Shown piece after piece: positions 40,154 through 49,518 of a stretch of DNA of 64,000 nt (position 1 is its first letter; every line of letters starts with the position of its first letter). The notes under the pieces were generated by a model. The model was not told the origin of the DNA and searched no databases. It saw only the letters and a list, made by a program, of their open reading frames with translations. The stretch covers positions 4,340,001 to 4,404,000 of the forward strand of contig NZ_CP118632.1 in the NCBI RefSeq assembly GCF_028993615.1, in the 5' to 3' direction. Source of the DNA: Herbaspirillum sp. WKF16 (lineage in GTDB: Bacteria > Pseudomonadota > Gammaproteobacteria > Burkholderiales > Burkholderiaceae_D). Both the position numbers and the translations under genes were made by a program.

Positions 40154-40729
40154 ATGACCGATCGCCGCGTCCTTATCCTGACCGCCTTGCCCCACGAACT
40201 CAACGCCGCCGACGCCCCGCCCGGAACAGAGGTCGTCTATTGCGGCGTGGGCAAGGTCAACGCCGCGCTGCATGCCGCCCAGGCCATCCTGGAGCGGCGT
40301 CCAGGGCTGATGATCAATTTCGGCACGGCCGGCAAGATCGATCCTCTGCACGATGGCTTGCTGGAGGTGGCCGCCGTGGTCCAGCGCGACATGATGGCCA
40401 TGCCGCTGGCGCCGCGCGGCGTCACCCCGCTGATGCCGCAGGACCGGGAACCGCCGCGCCTGGAGTCCGGGTATCCCGGCGTGGTTTGCGGCACCGGCGA
40501 CAGCTTCGTCACCGCCAGCGACGCCTGGCTGCTGGAGCAGCAGGTCGACCTGGTGGACATGGAGCTGTTCGCCATCGCCCGCGTGTGCCGCCATTTCGGC
40601 GTGCCGTGGCGCGCGTTCAAGTTCATCACCGATGGCGCCGACGATGACGCGGCCATGGACTGGGAGGCCAAGGTGCACCTGGGCGCGGAACTGTTCTGGC
40701 GTCACTTGCCGCATGTGATCAAGCAATGA
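40154..40729 (+). CDS. Nucleoside phosphorylase-superfamily protein, MTA/SAH nucleosidase-like
   Basis: 191 aa, shorter than Pfs (about 230). It shows the phosphorylase fold marks [20 protein letters not shown] and [19 protein letters not shown]. The catalytic-type Glu lies in [12 protein letters not shown] and an Asp in [12 protein letters not shown], matching MTA/SAH nucleosidases. It is divergent from metH, which suits recycling of S-adenosylhomocysteine to homocysteine. Because of its short length the exact substrate is uncertain. Confidence 0.8.
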   Translation: MTDRRVLILTALPHELNAADAPPGTEVVYCGVGKVNAALHAAQAILERRPGLMINFGTAGKIDPLHDGLLEVAAVVQRDMMAMPLAPRGVTPLMPQDREPPRLESGYPGVVCGTGDSFVTASDAWLLEQQVDLVDMELFAIARVCRHFGVPWRAFKFITDGADDDAAMDWEAKVHLGAELFWRHLPHVIKQ

Positions 40730-40756
40730 AAAAGGCCCGCGGATGCGGGCCTTTTT
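40729..40756. terminator. Bidirectional terminator
   Basis: AAAAAGGCCCGC-GGAT-GCGGGCCTTTTT, a perfect stem with runs on both sides, between two convergent genes. Confidence 0.93.
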
Positions 40757-40772
40757 GCAGATGGCGCAAGCC

Positions 40773-41657
40773 TCACGCGCTGCGCCGGTCGTCGCCGCGC
40801 GTGGGGGCGTTGGCCGCCCCGTCCGCATGCCGGCGCGGCTCATCGAGCTTCAACGTCAGGCACTTGGCGGCGCCGCCGGCTTTCATGAACTCCGACAGCG
40901 GCGTCTCATGCACCTCGAAACCCTTTTCCTCCAGCTGCCCGCGCAAGGCTGGCGACGCCCGGTTGAGAAACACGTGGCGGCCGGCGTTGACGGCATTGCA
41001 GGCGAAGCGCAGCGCGTCCTCCTCGCCCACCGCGATCAGGCGCTGCGGCGGCACGCGGGCGGCGATGGCCTTGCGCGAGGCGGCATCGAAGGCCGGCAGG
41101 TAGGCCATCAGGTAGCCGCCCTGCAGCGGACAGAAGCAGGTATCGAGGTGGTAGAAGCGCGGGTCGACCAGCTGCAGCGACTGCACCTCGATCTTCAGCC
41201 AGCCGGCCACCAGCGGCGCGGCGCGCACGTCGGTGCGGTGGCCGTAGCCCATCCACAGCAGATCGGCCTGGCGATCCAGCAAGGCGTCGCCGGCGCCCTC
41301 GAAGGGCACGTGCTCCGGCATCGCCAGCACGCGCAAGCCCTGCGATTCGAACCAGGCCCTGAAGTGCGGCTCCTCGGCTTGCCGCTCGGCGTGACGGAAA
41401 TGCGAGAGCACTACCTGGTCCTCCAGCACCAGGCCGGCGTTGGCGGTAAACACCATGTCCGGCACGCCGGCGGCGGCCGGCATCTCGCGCACCTGCGCCA
41501 CGCCGGCCAGGCCATCGCGCAGCGCCTGCCACTGGCGCTCGGCCAGGCTAAGGTCGGCATGGGCGACATTGCCCTCCATCCAGGGATTGATCACATAGGA
41601 CACGCCGAAGTGCTGCGGCGGGCACATCAGGAATGCATCGTGGCGTTGCTGTTTCAT
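40773..41657 (-). CDS. ArgZ-like arginine dihydrolase / amidinotransferase-fold hydrolase
   Basis: 294 aa, guanidino-group modifying enzyme superfamily. It has the MCPP...YVINPWMEGN start, FTANAGL, EGAGDAL, YHLD and a C-terminal AAKCLTL. The catalytic Cys266 and His170, plus Asn24 and Asn73, fall two residues after the positions I recall for the cyanobacterial ArgZ/AgrE dihydrolase (Cys264, His168, Asn22, Asn71), which turns arginine into ornithine, CO2 and two ammonia. The next gene, rocD, uses ornithine, which supports that reading. A dimethylarginine dimethylaminohydrolase is the main alternative. The C-terminal tail after the Cys is polar and variable. Confidence 0.8.
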   Translation of the reverse strand: MKQQRHDAFLMCPPQHFGVSYVINPWMEGNVAHADLSLAERQWQALRDGLAGVAQVREMPAAAGVPDMVFTANAGLVLEDQVVLSHFRHAERQAEEPHFRAWFESQGLRVLAMPEHVPFEGAGDALLDRQADLLWMGYGHRTDVRAAPLVAGWLKIEVQSLQLVDPRFYHLDTCFCPLQGGYLMAYLPAFDAASRKAIAARVPPQRLIAVGEEDALRFACNAVNAGRHVFLNRASPALRGQLEEKGFEVHETPLSEFMKAGGAAKCLTLKLDEPRRHADGAANAPTRGDDRRSA

Positions 41658-41681
41658 GAAGATTCTCCTTGGTTGGCTGGC

Positions 41682-42917
41682 TTATGAATCGGAGACGCGA
41701 TGCGCGGGAATGCTCTGGAACACATCGCGCACGGCCTGCAGGGCAAGGTCCACCTCCTCGCTTGCAATGACCAGCGGCGGCGCCAGGCGCACCACGGTGT
41801 CGTGCGTTTCCTTGGTCAGCACGCCGCAGGCCATGAGGCGCTCGCAAAAGCCGCGCGCCTTGATGAAGCGCGGATCCAGGTCGATGCCCAGCATCAGCCC
41901 GCGTCCGCGCACTTCGCGCAGGGCCGGGTGAGCGATGCGGCGCAGGCCGTCCGCCAGGCGACGGCCCTGCTCGCGCGCGTTGGCGATCAGCTCGCCGTCC
42001 TGCAGCAGCGCCAGGGCCTCGGCGCCCACCGCCGCCGACAAGGCGTTGCCGCCGAAGGTGCTGCCGTGGTCGCCGGGAGTGAACACATCCATCACTTCGT
42101 CGCCGGCGAGGAATGCCGATACCGGCAGCAAGCCGCCGCCCAGCGCCTTGCCCAGGATCAGGCAGTCCGGGCGCACGTCTTCATGATCGCAGGCCAGCAG
42201 GCGGCCGGTGCGGCCCAGCCCGGTCTGCACCTCGTCGCACATCATCAGCACGCCGCGGCGCGCGCAGATCTCGCGGCAGCGCCGCAGGTAGCCGTCCGGC
42301 GGCATCACGATGCCGCCCTCGCCCTGGATGGGCTCGACCAGGAAGGCCACGGTCTCTGGCGTGATGGCGGCATCGAGCGCGGCGGCGTCGCCGAAGGGCA
42401 CGAGATCGAAACCGCCATCGAAGGGGCCGAAGCCGTCGCGGTACTGCGCCTCCGACGAGAAACCGACGATGGTGGTGGTGCGTCCGGCGAAATTGCCGCG
42501 GCACGCGATGATGCGCGCCCGGCCATCTGCAATGCCGCGATGGCGATAGCCCCATTTGCGGGCCGCCTTGATGGCGGTCTCCACCGCCTCCGCGCCGCTG
42601 TTCATGGGCAAGGCGCGCGGCATGCCCGTCATCTCGCACAAGCGCTGCAGGAAGAGTCCGAGGCGATCGCTGTAGAAGGCGCGCGAGGTCACTGCCAGCC
42701 GGCGCGCCTGCCCGGCCAGGGCAGCTACCAGGCGCGGATGGGCATGGCCGAAGCTGACAGCCGAATAGGCCGACATCATGTCCAGGTAGCGGTGGCCGTG
42801 GTCGTCCCACAACCAGACGCCCTCGCCGCGGCAGAGCACCACCGGCAGCGGCGCGTAGTTATGCGCGCAGTAGCGCTCTTCCAGTGCGATATGGGGATTG
42901 CCGATCCGTGCATTCAT
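41682..42917 (-). CDS. rocD: Ornithine aminotransferase
   Basis: 411 aa, class III PLP aminotransferase. The N-terminal CAHNYAPLPVVLCRGEGVWL is characteristic of ornithine aminotransferase, the PLP lysine lies in DCLILGKALGGGLLPVSAFL, and DEVQTGLGRTGRLLA is conserved. It converts ornithine and 2-oxoglutarate to glutamate semialdehyde and glutamate. The ATG at 42917 follows AGGGAGG. It lies 24 nt upstream of the ArgZ-like gene and is divergent from an Lrp-type regulator, forming one arginine catabolic unit. Confidence 0.93.
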   Translation of the reverse strand: MNARIGNPHIALEERYCAHNYAPLPVVLCRGEGVWLWDDHGHRYLDMMSAYSAVSFGHAHPRLVAALAGQARRLAVTSRAFYSDRLGLFLQRLCEMTGMPRALPMNSGAEAVETAIKAARKWGYRHRGIADGRARIIACRGNFAGRTTTIVGFSSEAQYRDGFGPFDGGFDLVPFGDAAALDAAITPETVAFLVEPIQGEGGIVMPPDGYLRRCREICARRGVLMMCDEVQTGLGRTGRLLACDHEDVRPDCLILGKALGGGLLPVSAFLAGDEVMDVFTPGDHGSTFGGNALSAAVGAEALALLQDGELIANAREQGRRLADGLRRIAHPALREVRGRGLMLGIDLDPRFIKARGFCERLMACGVLTKETHDTVVRLAPPLVIASEEVDLALQAVRDVFQSIPAHRVSDS

Positions 42918-43051
42918 GACGCCCTCCCTGTCTGCCGGCCCGCTCCGGTACCCGGTAGAACATCGCGCCGGCCGGTGGTTCACTGCATGCGTACATGTTA
43001 GTTGCAGAAGGGGGAAATTACTTTGCGTTTCAATTCCTCATTTCGAACTAT

Positions 43052-43070
43052 CATGAACGATCCTTTCATG
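43052..43070. promoter_or_regulatory. Candidate Lrp-family operator
   Basis: CATGAA-N7-TTCATG is a perfect 6-bp inverted repeat 13 nt before the Lrp-like start, in the divergent gap shared with rocD. Position fits autoregulation. Binding is inferred. Confidence 0.4.
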
Positions 43071-43082
43071 GAATAGCTGAAA

Positions 43083-43550
43083 ATGGAAAAATTCGATCGT
43101 TATGACCGCATCATCCTGGAAACGCTGCAGGCGGACGGCCGCGCCAGCAATGTCGAGCTGTCAGATCGCGTGAGCCTGTCGCCGCCGCAGTGCTATCGCC
43201 GCGTGCAGCGGCTGGAACAGGAGGGAGTGATTCGCGGCTACACGGCGCAGGTGGAGGCGGCCGCGCTGGGATTGGGCGTGACGGCCTTCGTCAGCCTGTC
43301 GCTGGCGCGCGAGCAGTTCAAGCAGGTGCGCAGCGTGGAGAAGGCGATCCGGCAATTCCCCGAGATCCTGGAGTGCTACACCATCTCGGGCGACTTCGAC
43401 TACCTGCTCAAGGTGGTGGCGACCGACCTCAAGAGCCTGTCGGCCTTCCTCACCGACCGCCTGATGCAGGTGCCGGGCGTGGCCGGCGTGCGCTCCATGG
43501 TGTGCATGGAAGAGATCAAACCCGCCAGCCCGCTGCCGATACCGGATTAG
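43083..43550 (+). CDS. Lrp/AsnC-family regulator
   Basis: 155 aa. The N-terminal HTH ([20 protein letters not shown], then [20 protein letters not shown]) and the C-terminal RAM domain ([20 protein letters not shown]) are complete. Divergent from rocD, so it probably controls arginine/ornithine catabolism, with the amino acid as effector. Its stop overlaps the convergent fmt stop by 4 nt. Confidence 0.93.
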   Translation: MEKFDRYDRIILETLQADGRASNVELSDRVSLSPPQCYRRVQRLEQEGVIRGYTAQVEAAALGLGVTAFVSLSLAREQFKQVRSVEKAIRQFPEILECYTISGDFDYLLKVVATDLKSLSAFLTDRLMQVPGVAGVRSMVCMEEIKPASPLPIPD

Positions 43551-44500
43551 GCGAAGCGTGCATCTTCCAGCGCGAAGCCCTTGAGGAACTCGGACGCCGG
43601 CAGCCGCTTGCCGCCCGGCTTTTGCAGTTCGGTCAGCAGCAGCGCGCCTTCGCCGCAGGCCACCACGATGCCGCCCTGGGCGTCCGCCGACAGCACCTGG
43701 CCCGGCGCGCCGCGCTGCGCCACCGTGACCGGGCGCGCCTGCCACAGCTTGATCACCGTCTCGCCCACGCGGCCGGTGGCGCCGGGGAAGGGATTGAAGG
43801 CGCGGATGCGGCGCGCCAGCTGCTGCGCGCTTTGCGAGAAGTCCAGCGCAGCCTCTTCCTTGGCAATCTTGGCGGCATAGTTGGCGCCCTCCTCCGGCTG
43901 CGGCGTGGCCGGCAATTCGCCGCGGCCCAGCTTGTCCAGCGCCTCCACGATCATCCTGCCGCCCAGCGCGGCCAGCTTGTCGTGCAGGCTGCCGGTGGTG
44001 TCGTCTTCCAGGATGGACAGGCTCTCGATGAGCATCATCGGCCCGGTGTCCAGGCCCTCTTCCATCTGCATGATGGTGATGCCGGTCTCGGCGTCGCCGG
44101 CCTCGATGGCGCGATGGATGGGCGCGGCGCCGCGCCAGCGCGGCAGCAGCGAACCGTGGATGTTGATGCAGCCCAGGCGCGGGATGTCCAGTACGCTGCG
44201 CGGCAGGATCAGGCCGTAGGCGGCCACCACCATCACATCATGCGGCGTGGCCTGCAGCAGCGCGTGGGCCTCCTGCGCCACCTCGGGATACTTGCCGTTC
44301 AGGCGCAGCGAGACCGGCTGCGCTACCGTGGTTCCGTGTTTCTGCGCGCATTGCTTGACGGGCGAAGCCTGCAGCTGCATGCCGCGCCCGGCGGGGCGGT
44401 CGGGCTGGGTCAGCACCAGCGTGATCTCGTGGCCGGCGGCGTACAGCGCTTCCAGCGCCACGGCGGCGAATTCCGGCGTGCCGGCGAAAATGATCTTCAT
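43547..44500 (-). CDS. fmt: Methionyl-tRNA formyltransferase
   Basis: 317 aa. [19 protein letters not shown] starts the formyl-THF-binding domain, and [20 protein letters not shown] holds the catalytic Asn-His pair; a C-terminal tRNA-binding domain follows. It formylates initiator Met-tRNA. The def gene, its usual neighbour, is not adjacent. The ATG at 44500 is chosen by homology; an earlier in-frame start at 44539 is not needed. Confidence 0.95.
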   Translation of the reverse strand: MKIIFAGTPEFAAVALEALYAAGHEITLVLTQPDRPAGRGMQLQASPVKQCAQKHGTTVAQPVSLRLNGKYPEVAQEAHALLQATPHDVMVVAAYGLILPRSVLDIPRLGCINIHGSLLPRWRGAAPIHRAIEAGDAETGITIMQMEEGLDTGPMMLIESLSILEDDTTGSLHDKLAALGGRMIVEALDKLGRGELPATPQPEEGANYAAKIAKEEAALDFSQSAQQLARRIRAFNPFPGATGRVGETVIKLWQARPVTVAQRGAPGQVLSADAQGGIVVACGEGALLLTELQKPGGKRLPASEFLKGFALEDARFA

Positions 44501-44551
44501 GTGGACTCCAGGTGCGCACGGCGAAGCCGATGAGGGCATCCGCCGCGCGGA

Positions 44552-45367
44552 TTACAGGTTGCGTTTCTTGTGCGGGGCGCGCGCGAACGCCATATCGTAC
44601 AGCCAGTTCGGCGCCAGCCTGAGCAGCTTGGCGACCACGCCCATCTGCCAGGGGATGACGCGATAGCTGTCGCCCTCGGCAATGGCGCGCAGCGCGCGCC
44701 CGGCGAAGACGTCGACCGGCATCAGGAAGGGCATCCGGTAGTGGTTGACCCGGGTCATGGGCGTGTCGATGTAGCCCGGCGCCACCGTGACCACCTTGAT
44801 GCCGCTGGCGCGCAACTCCACCCGCAGCGATTCGCAGTAGCTGATCACGGCGGCCTTGGAGGCGCTGTAGGCCTCGGCGCCGGGCAGGCCGCGGATGCCG
44901 GCCACGCTGCCGATGCCGACCAACCGGCAGCGGCGACGCTCATGCTCGGGCAGCGCCTTCATGCGCGCCACGAAGGGCGTGAAGGTGGCGAAGGCGGCAG
45001 TGACGTTGACGGCCATGATGCGCTCGAATGCGGCCAGGTCTTCCTGGTATTCGGTGAGCGTGCCCTGCGAGATGCCGGCGTTGGCGATCACCACATCGGC
45101 GCCGCCGAACTCCGCCATGAAAGCGTGGGCGGCGTCCTGCAATGTGGCATGATCGGTTACATCCAGCGCGTACACGCGATGCGCGGCGGCGTCGGGCAGG
45201 CTTGCGCGCAAGGCCTCCAGCTCGGCGGCGCGGCGCGCCACCAGGCCCAGCACCGCGCCCTGCGCGGCATAGGCGCGCGCCAGCGCCATGCCGATGCCGC
45301 TGGAGGCGCCGGTCAGGAATACGCGCTGGCGCGACTGCGCGCCCCGGGTTTCTGTCGCTTCTGCCAC
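44552..45367 (-). CDS. Short-chain dehydrogenase/reductase
   Basis: 271 aa, classical SDR. Cofactor motif LTGASSGIGMALARAYA (TGxxxGxG), NAG in VVIANAGIS, and the active-site YSASK (in EAYSASKAAVISY) are present. I chose the GTG at 45367 because AGAGGAG stands five bases before it; a weaker ATG is at 45394. It resembles YbbO/short-chain ketoreductases with a C-terminal extension, but substrate is unknown. It lies between fmt and dsbA. Confidence 0.88.
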   Translation of the reverse strand: MAEATETRGAQSRQRVFLTGASSGIGMALARAYAAQGAVLGLVARRAAELEALRASLPDAAAHRVYALDVTDHATLQDAAHAFMAEFGGADVVIANAGISQGTLTEYQEDLAAFERIMAVNVTAAFATFTPFVARMKALPEHERRRCRLVGIGSVAGIRGLPGAEAYSASKAAVISYCESLRVELRASGIKVVTVAPGYIDTPMTRVNHYRMPFLMPVDVFAGRALRAIAEGDSYRVIPWQMGVVAKLLRLAPNWLYDMAFARAPHKKRNL

Positions 45368-45403
45368 GTCCGCTCCTCTTCTGTTGAATTGCACGGCTGG
45401 AAA

Positions 45404-45429
45404 TGAAAACGGCCCGCGGCCTTGCGGGC
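45404..45429 (-). terminator. Terminator of dsbA
   Basis: On the minus strand GCCCGC-AAGGCC-GCGGGC is followed by a T-rich tail, 26 nt after the dsbA stop. Confidence 0.65.
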
Positions 45430-45455
45430 GCGGACCGTTCGATGCGCGCTGGCGC

Positions 45456-46154
45456 TTATTTCTTCTTGCCGCCGGCAGCCTTTTCGGCCGCCGCCTTGGC
45501 CACCAGGTGATCCATCACCTGCAGGGCCGCGGCCTGCTGCATGGATTCCGGCTGGTTGGCCAGCGCCACGCCGACCACCGAGGGTGAGGTCACGTAACGG
45601 CCGTCGATGGCGATCATCGGCACGCCGTCGACCTTGTAGGCCTCCTGCAGCTGGGCTGCGCGACGCGCCTTGGTCTGCACGCCGAAGGAGTTGTACAGGT
45701 CCTGGAACTTTTGCTTGTCGATGCCCAGCTTCTCGATATAAGCCAGGATGGTCTTGTCGGTGTTGACGCGCTGGCCTTCGACGTGAATCGCGTGGAAGAT
45801 CTTCGGGCTCAGTTCTTCAGCCTTGCCCATCGCTTCCAGCGTGTAGTACAGCTTCTGCTGCGGCACGAAGCTGTCGCGGAAGGCCACCGGCACCTTCTTG
45901 AAGTTGATCTTGTCGCCTTGCTTCTTGACCCATGCGGTCAGCGAGGGATCCCAGGCGGCGCAGTGCGGGCAATCGAACCAGAAGAACTCGGTGACCTCGA
46001 CCTTGTTGCCCGAGTCGGTAGGCTGGGCCTGCTCCAGCACGCGGTAGTCGGTGCCGACCTGCGGATTGGCCGGCGAAGCCGACGCATTCAGGCCGGCCGA
46101 CAGGGCCAGCACGCCAAAGCTGACGGCAGCCAGCAGCTTTTGATGGAAACGCAT
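45456..46154 (-). CDS. dsbA: Thiol:disulfide interchange protein DsbA
   Basis: 232 aa. A signal peptide (about 1-27, ending SASA) targets the periplasm. The thioredoxin-fold active site CPHC is in FFWFDCPHCAAWD, and the cis-Pro loop is GVPMIAI. A Lys/Ala-rich C-terminal tail follows the fold. The enzyme oxidises cysteine pairs in exported proteins. The ATG at 46154 begins the signal peptide; longer frames are not needed. It follows the SPOR-domain gene, an order common in related bacteria. Confidence 0.94.
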   Translation of the reverse strand: MRFHQKLLAAVSFGVLALSAGLNASASPANPQVGTDYRVLEQAQPTDSGNKVEVTEFFWFDCPHCAAWDPSLTAWVKKQGDKINFKKVPVAFRDSFVPQQKLYYTLEAMGKAEELSPKIFHAIHVEGQRVNTDKTILAYIEKLGIDKQKFQDLYNSFGVQTKARRAAQLQEAYKVDGVPMIAIDGRYVTSPSVVGVALANQPESMQQAAALQVMDHLVAKAAAEKAAGGKKK

Positions 46155-46272
46155 GAAATTACCCTTCTCTGATGGATATTCGACGAGGGCCGCCCAGCCC
46201 GCCGCGGCCCCGGAACCGTCCGGCGCGGCCATCCCCTGATGCCGCGCCCGCGTGTTCCTGATGTTGTACGGA

Positions 46273-46920
46273 TTACTTGGGAATGCGCACGATTGCCGCA
46301 TCGACCCCGTTATCGGACAGCTTGCTGCGCGTACGGTTCATTACTTCCGCATGGTCGAAGGGGCCGATGCGCACGCGGTACAGCACGCCGCTGTCGGCCG
46401 TGCGTTCGGTGACCTTGGCTTCGAAGCCGAGCAGGGCCAGCTTGGCGCGCGCGCTTTCGGCATCGTTCTGGTCGCGGAAGGCGCCGGTCTGCAGGAAATA
46501 GGTCCACTTGTCGTCGGCGTCGTTCTTGGCCGGCGCCGCCGGGGACGGCTTGGCGTCGGCCGCCTTGGTCTCAGGCTGCTTGCTCGGGGCCGGGGCGGGC
46601 GCCGGGGCAGGCGTCACGGGAGCGGCCGGCTGGGCGGCGGCGGTATTGGGCGGCACCGGGGTCTGCGACTGCTGCTGTTCGCGCGCAGCCTCGCGCGCGA
46701 TGTCGCGGTTGCCGTACAGCGGACGATTCGGGTCGGCCGCCTGCGCCGGCGTCGGGTCGGCGCGCTCGGGACGCACTACCTTGTTGACGAAGGGGATGGG
46801 CGACTTGGTAATCATCAGGGCGACGCCGACGGCGATGCCCAGACCGACGATCAAACCCAGGATCAGGCCCAGCAGCGTGCCGCCGGCCTGCTTGTGATGT
46901 TTCGCGTTCAACTGTTTCAC
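46273..46920 (-). CDS. SPOR-domain cell-division protein (FtsN-like)
   Basis: 215 aa, starting at a GTG with AGAG upstream. One transmembrane helix near the N-terminus (GTLLGLILGLIVGLGIAVGV) leaves the rest in the periplasm. A Pro/Ala-rich linker (about 85-125) leads to a C-terminal SPOR domain (WTYFLQTGAFRDQNDAESAR, ending IVRIPK), which binds denuded septal peptidoglycan. It follows argS by 31 nt, so it is probably co-transcribed. FtsN-like by architecture. Confidence 0.88.
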   Translation of the reverse strand: MKQLNAKHHKQAGGTLLGLILGLIVGLGIAVGVALMITKSPIPFVNKVVRPERADPTPAQAADPNRPLYGNRDIAREAAREQQQSQTPVPPNTAAAQPAAPVTPAPAPAPAPSKQPETKAADAKPSPAAPAKNDADDKWTYFLQTGAFRDQNDAESARAKLALLGFEAKVTERTADSGVLYRVRIGPFDHAEVMNRTRSKLSDNGVDAAIVRIPK

Positions 46921-46951
46921 GTTTCTCTTTTGGCAGCTTTGACTTGCGTTT

Positions 46952-48685
46952 TTACATTCTGGCCGGCGCCGATACGCCCAACAGCGCCAGGCCGTTGCGC
47001 AGCACCTGGCGGGTCGCGGCCAGCAGGGCCAGGCGCGCGGACCTGGTTGGGACATCGTCGACCAGCACGCGTTCCGCATTGTAGTAGCTATGCAGCTCGC
47101 CTGCCAGATCGCGCAGGTAGAAGGCGACCTGGTGCGGCCCCAGCTCGGCCAGCGCGTGCGCCAGCATCTCCGGATACTCGGCCAGCTTGGCCAGCAGCGC
47201 GGCCTCGCGCGGCGCCGTCAGCGGCGACAGGTCGGCCACGGTCTTGAGCTCTTCCTCGTCGCCGCCCCACTTGCCCAGCACGGTGCTGATGCGCGCATGG
47301 GCGTACTGCACGTAGTAGACCGGATTCTCGTCGGATTGCGCCAGCGCCAGGTCGACGTCGAACACGAACTCGGTGTCGGCCTTGCGCGAGATCAGGAAGA
47401 AGCGCACCGCGTCGCGGCCGCGGGTCAGGTCGCGCGGCTGGCCTTCGACGGCTTCGCCGGCCGACCATTCGATCAGGTCGCGCAGCGTGACATAGGAGCC
47501 GGCGCGCTTGGAGATCTTCACCTCTTCGCCGTTGCGCATCACGGTGACCATCTTGTGCAGCACGTAGTCGGGATAACCTTGCGGAATGCCCACGCCGGCC
47601 GCCTGCAACCCGGCGCGCACGCGCGCGATGGTGCCGTGATGGTCGCTGCCCTGGATGTTGATGACCTTGCCGTAACCGCGCTGCCATTTGTTGATGTGAT
47701 AGGCGACGTCGGGCACGAAATAGGTGTAGGTGCCGTCGGTCTTCTTCATGACGCGATCCTTGTCGTCGCCATAGTCGGTGGTGCGCAGCCACAGCGCGCC
47801 TTCCTGCTCGTAGGTCTTGCCGGCCTTGACCAGCGCCTCGACCGCGGCGGCCACCTTGCCGTCGGCGTAGAGCGACGACTCAAGGTAGTAGTTGTCGAAC
47901 TTGACGCCGAAGGCCTGCAAATCGAGATCCTGCTCGTGGCGCAGGTAGGCCACGGCGAAGCGGCGGATCGAGTCGATGTCGTTGGCGTCGCCGCTGGCGG
48001 TGGCCGGCTCGCCGTCGCTGGCGGAGACGGTTTTCTTGTCCAGGAAATCCTGCGCGATGTCGCCGATGTAGTCGCCGTTGTAGGCCGACGCCGGCCACTC
48101 GGCATCGCCCGGCTTGAAGCCGCGCGCGCGCGCCTGAACCGAGGTCGCCAGCGTGGCGATCTGCACGCCGGCGTCGTTGTAGTAGAACTCGCGCAGCACG
48201 TCGTAGCCTTGCGCGTCCAACAGCGACGACAGCGCGTCGCCCAGCGCGCCCTGGCGGCCGTGGCCGACGTGCAGCGGACCGGTGGGGTTGGCCGAGACGA
48301 ACTCGACCAGCACCTTCTTGCCCTCGCCGGCGCGGCTGCGGCCGTAGTCGGCGCCTTGCTCGTGGATGACCTTCACCACCGCCTGCTTGGCGGCGGCCGC
48401 CACGCGCAGGTTGATGAAACCGGGGCCGGCGATCTCCGCCGACTCGACCAGGCCTTCGCGTGCGGGGTCGGCCATCACTGCAGCCACGATGGCTTGCGCC
48501 AGTTCGCGCGGATTCTTCTTCAGCGGCTTGGCCAGCTGCATCGCGATGTTGCAGGCGATGTCGCCGTGCGATGCGTCGCGCGGGCGCTCCAGCGTGATGG
48601 TCGGCTGCAGGTCGGTGCCTGCCAGGATGGGCGCCAGGGCGGACGAGAACAGGTCGGAGATGCTTTGTTTCTGTTGTGCGAGCAT
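46952..48685 (-). CDS. argS: Arginyl-tRNA synthetase
   Basis: 577 aa. Class I marks: HIGH region in [18 protein letters not shown] and the KMSKS-like VKISKRAG; the DALR anticodon-binding domain is at the C-terminus. An N-terminal ArgRS-specific domain precedes them. It charges tRNA-Arg. It heads the argS-SPOR-dsbA set. Confidence 0.97.
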   Translation of the reverse strand: MLAQQKQSISDLFSSALAPILAGTDLQPTITLERPRDASHGDIACNIAMQLAKPLKKNPRELAQAIVAAVMADPAREGLVESAEIAGPGFINLRVAAAAKQAVVKVIHEQGADYGRSRAGEGKKVLVEFVSANPTGPLHVGHGRQGALGDALSSLLDAQGYDVLREFYYNDAGVQIATLATSVQARARGFKPGDAEWPASAYNGDYIGDIAQDFLDKKTVSASDGEPATASGDANDIDSIRRFAVAYLRHEQDLDLQAFGVKFDNYYLESSLYADGKVAAAVEALVKAGKTYEQEGALWLRTTDYGDDKDRVMKKTDGTYTYFVPDVAYHINKWQRGYGKVINIQGSDHHGTIARVRAGLQAAGVGIPQGYPDYVLHKMVTVMRNGEEVKISKRAGSYVTLRDLIEWSAGEAVEGQPRDLTRGRDAVRFFLISRKADTEFVFDVDLALAQSDENPVYYVQYAHARISTVLGKWGGDEEELKTVADLSPLTAPREAALLAKLAEYPEMLAHALAELGPHQVAFYLRDLAGELHSYYNAERVLVDDVPTRSARLALLAATRQVLRNGLALLGVSAPARM

Positions 48686-48801
48686 GGGAATGGCTTAAGG
48701 CGGAAGCGGCTGCGGGCGGTGACACACGCCGCGCGGAGATGGAACGCCGATTTAATTGAGCAGCCGAGATTATACCGGCTTGCCGATCCGCTTTGCGCCC
48801 C

Positions 48802-48827
48802 AAGGCAGCCCTGCAGGCTGCCTTTTT
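48802..48827 (+). terminator. Stem-loop with T run
   Basis: AAGGCAGCC-CTGCA-GGCTGCCTT followed by three more T on the plus strand. Flanking genes are on the minus strand, where the tail is GC-rich, so it may not stop them. Confidence 0.55.
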
Positions 48828-48837
48828 GCCATCCCGC

Positions 48838-49365
48838 TCAACCCGCGGCCGCCGGCGCCTCGCGCTGGGCGGACAGCGCGCGACGGTAAAGATGCAGGAT
48901 TCGCAACAAACGGCCGGCGAACACGCCCGAGAACGCGCCGTAGAGCATGGCCTGCGGCAGGGCGAACCAGGCTTGGGAGGCCAGTTGCGGCTGCAGGGCC
49001 AGCGTCGCTGCGGCGGCGTACTTGACGGCGAAGATGCCCATCGTCAGCAGCAGCGGCTGCCAGCTGCCGCGCTGGACGATACGGTGACCGGCGGCGTCGA
49101 CCCGGATGGCGCGGGCGGTGCGGCTGCGAAAACTCAGCAGCGCCGACAGCAGCAAGGCGCCGGCGCCCAGCGCCGCATTGAGCGGATGCGCATGGAAGGC
49201 TGCCAGCAGGCCGGAGAGCGACAGCCAGAGCATCACCACCGGCAGCGCCAGGGCCTTGAGGATGGGGGTCTCGCGGTCGCGGCGGGCCTGCCAGCCGCGA
49301 TAGAGCAGGAAGGCCAGCAGCGGCCACACCCACAAAGGCGTGTGCGAAATGATGGCGACGATCAT
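48838..49365 (-). CDS. Conserved inner-membrane protein (DUF6622-like)
   Basis: 175 aa, about five hydrophobic segments (for example PLWVWPLLAFLLYRGWQARR at the N-terminus). The ATG at 49365 is preceded by AAGGAG at 7-nt spacing. The layout resembles small DUF6622 membrane proteins. No functional motif is seen. It stands between argS and priA, same strand, and is probably an independent gene. Confidence 0.7.
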   Translation of the reverse strand: MIVAIISHTPLWVWPLLAFLLYRGWQARRDRETPILKALALPVVMLWLSLSGLLAAFHAHPLNAALGAGALLLSALLSFRSRTARAIRVDAAGHRIVQRGSWQPLLLTMGIFAVKYAAAATLALQPQLASQAWFALPQAMLYGAFSGVFAGRLLRILHLYRRALSAQREAPAAAG

Positions 49366-49518
49366 GGAATGCTCCTTTGCAATGGATCGGTGTGCAAGAA
49401 AGGGAGCAAGTGTAGGAGGCCCCGGCGCGCGGCCCCAGCGGTTTGCGACGAAACGCCGCAATCGCGGCGGCACACGCGCGACGGCGGCGCGAAGCGCGCC
49501 CGGGCCGCAGCGGCTCAG

